A stretch of 64,000 bases of DNA from Trichomonas vaginalis G3 (Eukaryota > Parabasalia > Trichomonadida > Trichomonadidae), in assembly GCF_026262505.1 (NCBI RefSeq), contig NC_067205.1, positions 23,469,585-23,533,584 on the forward strand, given 5' to 3'. The notes below the pieces were generated by a model. It made no database searches. It was not told the DNA's origin and saw only the letters and a list, made by a program, of their open reading frames with translations. Shown one piece after another: positions 40,840 to 51,046 of the stretch. Position 1 is the stretch's first letter. Every line of letters starts with the position of its first letter. A program made the position numbers and the translations under genes.

Positions 40840-43152
40840 ATGACAGCAATAAACAACAACAGCAACTTTATCATTTCTGATGAAAAAGTTATTGATTCAT
40901 TAGCTGAGGAATTAGTTGTGGCAGAAACTAAAACCCTCAACGAAAGAATTGGTGAAAATAAGATTGATTTACATAACTACCTCAAATACGATGGAGGAAG
41001 AGGAAGGAAAACTGGTATGGCTTTATTAGTAAATAAAATTTCAAATTTAACGATTATAGATGTTGATATCAATAAATCATACAATGATGAACTTAAAGAA
41101 ACAGTTAGAAAAGATATTTTATCAAAACTTTCGGATAAAGATGTTATCGTTAAAACCGCTTCAGGAGGTCTTCACATTTATTGCAACACTAATTTCTTCT
41201 ATGCAGTTTCGAACAGAATGATTAAATGTTATTCCTGCAATGATTATGATATCGATATCATGACTTCTATGGATGATTCAAAGCGTTCTTTAGTGGTTAT
41301 GGCTGATTCAAGAGTTCGCAAGAATGCAACAGAACCAATCAATACATACTCATTCATTCGCGGAAGTTATGATTCAACATTAACTAGAACAGTGAATGAT
41401 ATATTAAATGATTTGAATATTAAGGTAAGAGTTGAACAGAAGAACGAAGAAATAAAGACTATCATGAATGAAAACAAAGATGTAAACATTGACGATAAAC
41501 TTGCCCAGAGCATAGTTGATGGCATCTGTGATTTTGAAGTACATAATGACGGTGGAAACATGAATTTAGAAAAAGAAATAACCTTATTCACACTGTTTCA
41601 AGCAATTAATTCGTTACCTAATCATTTAATTAATGAAGCATACGATAACGTTTATAACTTCTGCAATTTAACTGAAAATGCAAAAAGTAATTTTGAAAAA
41701 GCACGTAGTAGATATGCACATTTAATGACTTCTCCATTTGTTTTAGTGAAGATTCTAAAACTATACCAAAAGGAATATTATGATGAATATGTTTTACCTT
41801 TATTACGTAAGCCAAAAATAACATTTGATATAAAACTTGATGACTCGTTTTTGATAACGGATATTAGACGCAGGGCTGAAAATCATCAGTATAAAAACAG
41901 TTCTGAAGTAATTGAGGATTTATCACGTGTAATCCGTTTTGTAGATTATGGAAACAAATACTTCATTCAGAAAGATTACAACATACACGACAAAATGAAT
42001 CAAATATCATTCGTTCTTCAATCAAACATGAAAGAGTCACTTAAAATGATTAAATTATTTAAAGAAGAAGGTAAAACCATAACAGCATGGGACATACTAT
42101 TAAATCAATTGTCTTCATTAACCGTTAAGGGTGTTTGCTTTAAATCTGATTCCCCAGATGTTTTCTCAACGTTTCAGGGTTATAAATACAACGTTCTCGA
42201 AAAGCTTGATTACTCAAAAATTGAGATGTTTATGAATTTCATTAAAGAAGCCATTTGTGATAATAACGATGAAGTGTATAAATACCTACTCGGCTGGATT
42301 GCATCAATGATTCAACATCCTGGAATCAAGAATGAAACAGCAATTATTTTGAAAGGACTTCAGGGAACAGGTAAAAACAGATTTACAGACATTATTTCTG
42401 AACTTCTCGCCGGTTATTCATGTAAAAACATTACTGAAATAGGTGAGCTAACGGGTAATTTCAATTCAGTAGTTGAGAATAAAATGTTTCTTGTACTTAA
42501 TGAACTCAAGAATGTAGGTGAAGATAGACTCGCAAACTTCAACGCTTTGAAATCAATTATTACGGATAATGAGATTAGAATTAATGAAAAGAATCAACCC
42601 AGAAGAACTGCTCAGAACGTTGCAAACTTCATTTTCGTAACTAATAACGTTTACCCTGTCAAAATTGAAGTTGGAGACAGAAGATACGTAGTTTTAAGAG
42701 TTAATGGTAAATTCAAGGGTCAATTTGATTACTTCAAGAATTTGATGAATTCATGCACAAAGGAATTTTATGATAATTTACTGACGTATTTTATGCAATA
42801 TGACCTTTCATCATTTAATGTACGAATCATTCCGATGACTGAAGCCAAACAAGATTTAATTGAATTATCAACAAATCCTTTAGATGTATGGATAAATACA
42901 CATTATGATGAATTGTGTGCGGGTATGACGTGTGAAAATGCTCTATTCTGCAAACCATCAGACATGAAAGACAAGAATTTCCAAATGAGTATTAAGGATA
43001 AATGTGATAGGAAACATAGAAGAATAGACGGTAAACAAACATGGTGTTATGTTTTGAAAGAAGAAATGAAAGGATTATATAAACAGGTTGAACCAAACGA
43101 TAATGAGGATTCATTTACTGACGATGAAATATCTGTAAATGAGGCAGTATAA
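40840..43152 (+). CDS. Element 1 centre: primase-SF3 helicase (D5-like), looks whole
   Basis: A 770-residue protein, the only gene outside the duplicated arms, and its frame looks whole. The N-terminal part resembles an archaeo-eukaryotic primase/prim-pol domain: IIDVDINKS near residues 70-78 for the metal-binding acids and KTASGGLHIYCN near 105-116. The C-terminal part is a superfamily 3 helicase with Walker A GLQGTGKN from residue 506, Walker B KMFLVLNELKN and motif C NFIFVTNN. D5-type primase-helicases prime and unwind DNA for viruses and plasmids, and are found in some Polintons and virophages. Here it would serve replication of an element whose polymerase may be protein-primed, so it could instead act mainly as helicase. 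Confidence 0.85.
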   Translation: MTAINNNSNFIISDEKVIDSLAEELVVAETKTLNERIGENKIDLHNYLKYDGGRGRKTGMALLVNKISNLTIIDVDINKSYNDELKETVRKDILSKLSDKDVIVKTASGGLHIYCNTNFFYAVSNRMIKCYSCNDYDIDIMTSMDDSKRSLVVMADSRVRKNATEPINTYSFIRGSYDSTLTRTVNDILNDLNIKVRVEQKNEEIKTIMNENKDVNIDDKLAQSIVDGICDFEVHNDGGNMNLEKEITLFTLFQAINSLPNHLINEAYDNVYNFCNLTENAKSNFEKARSRYAHLMTSPFVLVKILKLYQKEYYDEYVLPLLRKPKITFDIKLDDSFLITDIRRRAENHQYKNSSEVIEDLSRVIRFVDYGNKYFIQKDYNIHDKMNQISFVLQSNMKESLKMIKLFKEEGKTITAWDILLNQLSSLTVKGVCFKSDSPDVFSTFQGYKYNVLEKLDYSKIEMFMNFIKEAICDNNDEVYKYLLGWIASMIQHPGIKNETAIILKGLQGTGKNRFTDIISELLAGYSCKNITEIGELTGNFNSVVENKMFLVLNELKNVGEDRLANFNALKSIITDNEIRINEKNQPRRTAQNVANFIFVTNNVYPVKIEVGDRRYVVLRVNGKFKGQFDYFKNLMNSCTKEFYDNLLTYFMQYDLSSFNVRIIPMTEAKQDLIELSTNPLDVWINTHYDELCAGMTCENALFCKPSDMKDKNFQMSIKDKCDRKHRRIDGKQTWCYVLKEEMKGLYKQVEPNDNEDSFTDDEISVNEAV

Positions 43153-43174
43153 AGTATGATTTGAATTTATTTTT

Positions 43175-43773
43175 GCCTTCCTCCTGTGTTGTTGTCAAAA
43201 TGTCATGTTGTCACACTTTTTCAGAGAAGTTAAATGACCTGGTAGCACATGGTAACATGGTAGCACCTTCAGTTCTTCAAAAATAATTCATAACTGCCTT
43301 CCTCCTGTGTTGTTGTCAAAATGTCATGTTGTCACACTTTTTCAGAGAAGTTAAATGACCTGGTAGCACATGGTAACATGGTAGCACCTTCAGTTCTTCA
43401 AAAATAATTCATAACTGCCTTCCTCCTGTGTTGTTGTCAAAATGTCATGTTGTCACACTTTTTCAGAGAAGTTAAATGACCTGTAGCACATGGTAACATG
43501 GTAGCACCTTCAGTTCTTCAAAAATAATTCATAACTGCCTTCCTCCTGTGTTGTTGTCAAAATGTCATGTTGTCACACTTTTTCAGAGAAGTTAAATGAC
43601 CTGGTAGCACATGGTAACATAGTAGCACCTTCAGTTCTTCAAAAATAATTCATAACTGCCTTCCTCCTGTGTTGTTGTCAAAATGTCATGTTGTCACACT
43701 TTTTCAGAGAAGTTAAATGACCTGGTAGCACATGGTAACATGGTAGCACCTTCAGTTCTTCAAAAATAATTCA
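43175..43773 (-). repeat. Tandem array, 5 inverse copies of the ~121-bp repeat
   Basis: Units start at 43,175, 43,296, 43,417, 43,537 and 43,658 and are the reverse complement of the array at 39,791-40,744. The array begins only 22 bases after the primase-helicase stop. The copy number differs (5 against 8), showing that the arrays change length independently. Confidence 0.92.
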
Positions 43774-43838
43774 TTATTGAATAACCTAAAACCATTAACG
43801 ATAAAATAACTGATGACAAATTTTTATTTTTATCATAA

Positions 43839-44003
43839 ATGGATACCCCACAAGCTCAAAATTTACCACGAATCATAACAAGGGAGGAAATGATAAAAAT
43901 GATGCAAGAACATGTTAAAAATAACAAACCACTAAAACTGAGAAAATGCGGTTATGCAGTAATGATGGAAAGAGAGATGTTGTCAAAGAGGAATAAAAAT
44001 TAA
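43839..44003 (+). CDS. Element 1 right arm: conserved 54-aa basic protein
   Basis: Mirror copy of 39,562-39,726, open over the same 54 codons and starting MDTPQAQNLPR. The element-type motif TTTTTATTTTTATCATAA precedes its ATG. Confidence 0.6.
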   Translation: MDTPQAQNLPRIITREEMIKMMQEHVKNNKPLKLRKCGYAVMMEREMLSKRNKN

Positions 44004-44283
44004 ATTTGGATTGAGTTTAAAATTCATCTTTATTAAATTCATCTCTTCCAATCAATTTATTTATTCTATTAAATTCTTTTATTTTTGCTTCACCAGTTTA
44101 AGGATTGAACGAAGTTTCTAATTTTCGATTATTTCTTCATCGTTTTCAGTTCCATTAGTTTTATGGGCATCAACCCCACCACATTGCGGCTTCTTTTTGT
44201 AATAGCATATTTTTGATTTAATTCTGTTTAGTTTCTTTTTATTATTCATCGTCTGGACTCTTGACTGCTTTGTTGTCACTCAT
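44000..44283 (-). pseudogene. Element 1 right arm: copy of the 95-aa gene, broken
   Basis: Mirror copy of the small charged gene at 39,278-39,565, recognisable over its length but broken. It overlaps the end of the 54-aa gene in the same tail-to-tail way. Confidence 0.6.
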
Positions 44284-44302
44284 TTCTTACGAAATAAAAA
44301 AA

Positions 44303-45822
44303 TTAAATATTATTTAAATATAATGGGGTAATAAAATAAATCGGAATTTCTATTAATTTATTGTCAACTTCAACTAATGCATTGCCGTTAATATATCTAA
44401 CAAATTCAGCTATTGTGTCAAATCTTCGTCTTCTTTTTGTCATTGATTTATCAGTTTTTCCATAATCGAGATGAATCAAAACTTTATCCCCTTGTTTAAA
44501 ATTCATGAGCCCCGAATTAATTTGTTCACGTTTAACATCATTCAACCTTTCCATTTGCTTTCTAATATATTCCCATTCTTTTGAAATATCATTTTTCATT
44601 TCCACTGGTTTCATGTTTATAGTTCTATGCCATGTATTATTATAATAATATACTAACTGTTGTATGATGGAGTCATGATTTCCATCCCAGTATATCTGAC
44701 CGTTAACCCCTAACGCATCTCTAAGAGTTCTCATTACCGCATCAACTATTTTATTATGAAACGTATATGGAGAGGATGAAAAGAAAAAATTAATTTGTGG
44801 GAAATAATGAGTCATAGTTGCCTGAAATCCTTTATCACCATCACCCCTGATATTATCTACTCTTTCATGATCTAGTAAGTATTGTATAGCTCTTCTTGTT
44901 TCCTGTTCTGTTTTCCCTTTCACCGGAATGCAATATAAATATCTAGTGTTAATGTTAATGGCAAATAAATAAGTAACTTTTCCTTTTGAATATTCCAGAT
45001 GATCGATTTCGTATGAATATGGATATGGAGCAAATGAAGGGCGACTAAATTTTTCCTTTAACGGTTGAATTTTCGGGTCAGTTGGTTTATTTAATATCTT
45101 GAAACCCTTTTTAAAATCTTTTTGCTTCTTTAATGTTTGAAATGGATATAATAAAGTGAATGATGAAGGATTAACTGAAGGAGGAGGCGGTACTGTCGTT
45201 GGAGGTTTTGGTGTTGCAAGTGGTTTAATTTTATCTGCTTTGATTTTGGATTTCATTCCTTCCTTCATTAATTCTGGATGTATTCTATTCATTTGTTTTA
45301 AATATGCTGTATATAAAGGTTTGATATACTTTCCCGCTTCGAGTTTATGTTGAAGGATGAATTCCAAAAGTTGATCTTCATTTAAAAGTCGGGCTGAATA
45401 TGATTTAACTAATGAATCATAAATTAAAGCTTGTGCTTCATTTATGGTCTGAAGAACCTGGGCGTTTTGCACCTTTTGTTTTTGTTCCTTTGGCTTTTGC
45501 GGCTCAGGATTATATAATTTATATAATTCATCAATATCTTCTCTGTTAATACTTTATTTTTGAAATCTTTCAACTGTTTAAGTTGTGATTTAGTTTTTCC
45601 CTTTGAATATTCATTATTTTTAATTTTGTCTTTAATTTCAGAAATTATTTTATCATGATATTTCAAAATTTCATTTTTATAATATGGATAATAATATTCC
45701 ATATCATCACCCGTTATATTGTTATCATGTTTTTGGAGATATGATTTTAATTCATAATAACTAAGAAAATTTTGATTAAGTACTAAATCATCAATTAAAA
45801 TTTTTAAATTTACATTATCCAT
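44303..45822 (-). pseudogene. Element 1 right arm: integrase copy, broken
   Basis: Mirror copy of the integrase at 37,738-39,258. The catalytic core and C-terminal domain are near-identical to the left copy; about one break lies in the gene. The element-type start motif is preserved before its ATG. Confidence 0.8.
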
Positions 45823-45938
45823 TTATATAAAAATAAAATAAATGTTTTAAGGGTGCCCACCTCTTTGAATCATAGTATCAAAACCATTATTAACGGTTCC
45901 TTTTGTCTCTTCTGTGGCATTTCATTAAAAATAAAATT

Positions 45939-48900
45939 TTAAATAAATGGCATACAACATCCATTTTCACAACATACAGCCTTAGTGTGTGCTCCTGTTA
46001 ATGCAGTCTTACCGATTGTTAAGCGAGTCATTGACCCGTTTTTAAGTTGTAAATTAATATTCTGACCATCAAATATCACTTTATCATTTATTATATCCAA
46101 ATATTTTTAGGTGTTAATTGTTTATTTTGTCTTAAACTAACACCTTCATTTTTTGTGCAATCTTTTTAAAATCACTTCCATCAATTGAACCGTTGAATGA
46201 TGTATAACACTTAGGACATAAGCAACCATGTTATCACCTTGTTTCTCAATTGCTAAACCCAATAACTTCTTCTCATGTGCTTTTTCTTCAGCTTTATTCT
46301 TTAATTTAGGTTTAAATTTCTCATCAAAACAGAAGAAATCAAATGGTGCGAATTTGAAAATGTTTTTATCATAAAATTGTTTATCGGTTACAATTGCTTG
46401 AAATGCTTGAGTGTTAGGAAGATTTGGGTCGCCAGCGATTGCCCAATAAGATGAATCAGTATCACCTTCAATGAAATGAAAACGATTAACATTCATGCAT
46501 TTATACATAAAATCATAAATGAAAACTAAATACCAGTATTTAGCATTATCTAAAGTGAAGAATGCCTCTTGTAAACATGTATCACATCTATAAAATCTAT
46601 CTTTGAGCATCACTTGATATGTATCTTCACCTATTTCTCTTATGTTTTTAAACTTATTTGACATACATGCAACGCGTGCCTTCTGTGCATTCATTATTTT
46701 AGTCTTTGCGTAATTTTGTGTATTCATTGCATCGTAACCATATGATCCATTAAGTGAAATCTTGCAAAATAAACTTTTTCCTTTATTTCCTTCTAATTCA
46801 GCCTTTTGTCTTTCGTTCATAAATTTGTTCGCAAATTCATTAAAACAAGTGTTTTTAGTAAATGTTAAAATTGATTGAATGTCATCGATGATAAAATGAA
46901 ATCTGTCTATTAGATACCAAAGATAATAAGAAGAAAATGGTTGATATTGGTTGTGTGTTGATGCTAACTGAGTTAATTTTCTCTGTTTCTGGTCAACTGG
47001 TAGATTGTTTGATTTCATGTAATTATACATAAAACTGCCAATTGTTTTTTCATCTGTGATAATATCTAAGTTTCTTATTATCGGTAAAAAGTTTATGTAA
47101 TCATTAATGTATTTTTCATCAATGTGACCCTTTACTTCAGCCACGAATAAAGTATTTTTCTTCTTAATTATTCCCAGTGCTTTTGCTTTCTTTGTTGCTG
47201 TATCACAAATGATAACACCATTCAATCTTCCCGGCATATACATTTTATGGTCAGTATATTGAATGAAATCATGAGGATTAGATGAAAATGATGAAGGATA
47301 TAATGAATTAAAGTCAACTCCAACGAAATGAGTCATAATGTTGGTGGTGTCCTCATTTGATACAGTTTTAGTTTCTGGATTATATGAAAGTTTATTAATG
47401 TGCGTGATTCCTTTAAGATTTACTCTATGTTGAACATTTGATAAACCACCAGTAATTCCATTACGGAGAATGTGATAAGCTTCAACTGAATCTAAAGTCA
47501 TTGGTAAATTATTTTTTAATGCATAATTTCTTAAATTGATTCTTAAACGTTGAACATCTTCATCTTTATTTGATTTTACGACATTGCAATAACAACACAT
47601 TAACTGACAATTTTCTTTGGTATGTGGTTTTTCATTATCGATTCTATCTAATGTTGGTTTATTTGCATATGTAAACGCTTTACCACACATTTTGCATTTA
47701 GATGAAAGGATTAAATCGTGATAGTATTGAAAATCATCCATTGAAACATTATTTTTACTATCCCTTTCTGCTTTTTCATCTTGTTTCTTATATGATTCAA
47801 TTTTATATTTCCAATACTTTTTCGTTAATTCAAAACTTGATTCTATCTCTTCCTCAGGATATTTTTCATTAGGATTAAAGTCTTTATATGCTAAAGCGTA
47901 ACGAATCATTGAAGCATTCGATGATAAAGAAAGATTATGAAGCATATCAATTTTATAAACAAATGTTTCTTCAATAATTTTATCAATTGGGTCAATCATA
48001 ATTTCAACATCTTTATTGCAATAATGAATAAAATATTCTAATCTATTCTTAAAGTTTTTAGCATCATTGAGATATATTTGATAATCACTATCTGATATAG
48101 TTTCTTGAGTTAATGCTGAATAAAATGAATCTTGAGTGAATGGTTCCTCTTTATATAATTCTTCTTCGGAATTCTCCCATGTGATAAATTGATAAGGGAA
48201 AAAGGATTTAACACGTGATTTATTGTTTCCGAAATCTTGAGTGAATTGGTCTAATGTCCCACCCGCTATATAATTTCTGATGTCAATAAATCTCAATTCA
48301 TATGGAACGTTTGTTTTCTTTACAATGATTTGCTTAAATTGAGAAGAGAACCCAGCATTGATTTTATTTTCCATTTTGCAGTGTTTAAATCACGAAGAAT
48401 TAAATTTAAATCAAACTTTCCCGAATTAAAACCTATGATATTCACTTTATTGAATTCCTCATCTAGAAGTTCTTTAAATGCTTCCTTCTGTTTTTCATTT
48501 AATGTATGAGACAAAGTCCCCGCCGTTTGTCGTTTGTGACTTCATTAATTCTTCATATTGTTCAATATTTGATTTAGCAACTAATGAACAGGTTGAAAAT
48601 AAAAACTCAATCCAATCAGAAATAAAAGAATCACTCGAAGTTAAGCAAAAATTCCTCGTATATGTTTTATCATTTAATTTAACCGTTGATGATACCATGA
48701 ATGGTTTTAAGTAAGCGTTCAAAGTTGCACACTCAGAAAGTTGTAATTCTTCTTTAGTCTCTAATGTTTCGAAGTCAAAAGTAATATAATATCTTGTCGG
48801 TTTATAATATTCCTGCAAATTATGAGCTAATAACCACTGATATATCTTCTGTTTCGTAATATGTGGTGCATATGGTTGTTGGTCTTTTGCAATTGAACGT

Positions 48901-49406
48901 CTTGAATTAATCTCCATTATTTTCTTTACATTTCTCACAATGCTTTAAAAATCTTCTTTGGTTTTTCCTTTCTGGATCATCACGGATAGAATAAACTTCT
49001 TCTTTACAAATGGACAAACTTTATAGCCGGTGAGTGCTTCAACGTCTGTTATTCTGTCAGCGTGAAGTTTTCCACATGGACTCTGTGTTAATAAAATATT
49101 TACTGTTTCAAATTCTGGATCTATCATTATTGATTCCACTAATGGAAAGTCTACCTTATTTATGTCCACGTCTTCTGGTTGAGGATCACAATAATAGAAA
49201 TCAATATTAACATTTAACATTCTCGCTAATCTCTCACTTTCTGATGAAATGTCAAACCCTTCATAGGCATCTATTGCTTCATTTAAATAGCTTCTACGAG
49301 TTTTAGGATTAACACCATCAGGAATGTTATAGAAGCGTTTAAATAACCTTCTACCTTCTGCTCTAATTTGATTATCATTCATTTTAGCGGTTCCGTTTTT
49401 GTTCAT
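45939..49406 (-). pseudogene. Element 1 right arm: DNA polymerase B with HNH insert, broken
   Basis: Mirror copy of 34,136-37,612 with the same order of exonuclease motifs, HNH segment and polymerase motifs A-C. It is broken in several places (about half a dozen). The HNH segment is present here too, so it was in place before the arms were duplicated. Confidence 0.82.
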
Positions 49407-49447
49407 TTATGTAAGAATAAAAAATAAATAAAAATAAAGTTTATTTT

Positions 49448-50553
49448 TAAAGTCCTAAAATGAATTAAGAACACATAAATTTTTATCATCTGCGACGTGA
49501 CGAATACATTTTAATTTACTCAAGAATGCGTACCCTGATACATTAAATCTAATTCCTGTCTTATTTAATTTCACAACTTTGAAAAGGAATGTATGAATAG
49601 CTATAAAATGATGAGAAGATGTTTTATGGGTTGCTTCCATTTTTTCTGAAATAAATGAATAAATATAATGTTTATAAGTTTTCATATCTTTTATGTTCTT
49701 AATAACGAATGGTATAGACCTTTCAACTTCGTCTTCCTTCGGTGCTGTTCTTTCATATGAAACATTATTGGTATCTTCAATAATGAAACCACAATCACAC
49801 AAAATTTTATATGTTCCAATGGTTTCTTTTGATATTTTATCTAATAAATCAAAAACTTTATCAACACCTGTGCATTTATTTAAATAATAATTTGTGTAAA
49901 TATCATGATCTTCTTTCTTAATCGTATTAGTTGCATATGTCACGTTTTTAAGAGCTTTTTTGAATTTCTCAGAATCGAGAGGGGTGAAAGTAGGATACAG
50001 GGGTATTCTTCATTATCAATAAATTGTAACTTATGTTTACGAATAAATTTAGTACCTTCTTCTGAAAGTGTTTCGTCTATTTCATCATCTAATAAATTTT
50101 GTGTTGATTCTGAGACATAATTTTTATATCTTTCTTCATGAGATTTCTGAACTGCTGATTCTGAAGCTGGGATATTCATTAAACCCTCTACTTCATTTTC
50201 ATTATATTTTTCAACTTCTCTTAATTCCTTAATTTTTTCATCTATTTCATCTCTTATTTTTTCCAGTTTTCAATTTCATTGTATTCATCATCATCTTTAA
50301 TCCGTTCTTCATAATATTCAGGGAAAACATCAGGTTCTTTAGGTTTTTCTTCTTCAGATGTGGGATATAAGAAATTTATAACATCATCTTTATTCATTTT
50401 TCCATCATAATCTAAATCATTTAATAACTCGGCAAATTTTTGACAATTTCTTAAATAATATTTACTAACTTCATAACACATCTCATCTAATATATCCTTT
50501 ATTTCCTCATTTGTGAATCCTAATTTTTTAACGTCGTTAGTCTTGACGCTCAT
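49448..50553 (-). pseudogene. Element 1 right arm: gene 1 copy, broken
   Basis: Mirror copy of gene 1 (32,984-34,093), of unknown function, broken about two or three times. The start motif TTTATTTTTATTTTGTATGAA-ATG is kept. Confidence 0.55.
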
Positions 50554-50839
50554 TTCATACAAAATAAAAATAAATTATTCAAAAATGTAAGACATGAATT
50601 TTTAAAGTTTATTTTTTAAATTTTTTATTTTTTACTTCATTATGTAAAGGGTTTGTGAAAATTTCTTACGATTCTGAAAATTTTTAAATCATGATTTATT
50701 TCAAAACGTAAGAATAAAAAGCGTCAGAATCATACATTTATTTTATCGATTGTATGAAAATTACTTACAAAATCGGTCAATATTGTGTGAATTCTTACGT
50801 TTACAAAAAAAGTCACACAACCCATCATATTCTACTACT

Positions 50840-50845
50840 TTCACT
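50840..50845. repeat. 6-bp target site duplication, right
   Basis: TTCACT directly after the terminal TCTACTACT, identical to 32,692-32,697. Confidence 0.85.
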
Positions 50846-51046
50846 TCATCTCATTAAATCATTTATTTTAATTACTTGAAATACTAAAGAATGCTTAAAT
50901 TAAATAAAATGTATGTAAAAGATAGATAATAATTACTTTTGCCCATAAATTTTGAAATTTAAACTTTCAGAATAGTTAGTCAATTCCAATAATCATACAA
51001 TAATATTTATTTCTATAAGATAACAACAAACAAAATAAAACAAAGT

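Larger units (their letters stand above)
32698..50839. mobile_element. Polinton/Maverick-type element 1, palindromic, 18.1 kb
   Basis: An 18,142-bp element between perfect 6-bp duplications. Its ends are inverted repeats starting AGTAGTAGAATATGATGGG, with the 5'-AG typical of Polintons. About 7.1 kb at each side are inverse copies of each other at roughly 99% identity: terminal region, gene 1, DNA polymerase B with an HNH insert, integrase and small frames. The terminal inverted repeat therefore covers most of the element. The 2.4-kb centre carries a single primase-helicase gene flanked by arrays of a ~121-bp repeat. No capsid, protease or packaging ATPase is recognisable. The element looks young, given the intact duplication and near-identical arms, but is not whole: most large genes in the arms are broken, around a dozen breaks in all. 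Confidence 0.88.
43774..50839 (-). repeat. Long inverted repeat, right arm (7.1 kb)
   Basis: Right arm of the palindrome, inverse of 32,698-39,790. It ends TCTACTACT at 50,839 directly before the TTCACT duplication. Most differences from the left arm are small length changes, which could partly be sequencing or assembly errors in so repetitive a region. Confidence 0.88.

Noticed and set aside
39791-43773. Direct repeats with regular spacing that could suggest a CRISPR array
   Set aside because: The ~121-bp units are identical over their whole length with no variable spacers, occur in inverse arrays in a eukaryotic transposon, and have no cas genes nearby.
32698-50839. The palindrome as a pure assembly artefact
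   Set aside because: The arms differ by scattered changes and have different array copy numbers, and each outer end has its own flank with a matching 6-bp duplication. An artefact is not excluded but is less likely than a real palindrome.
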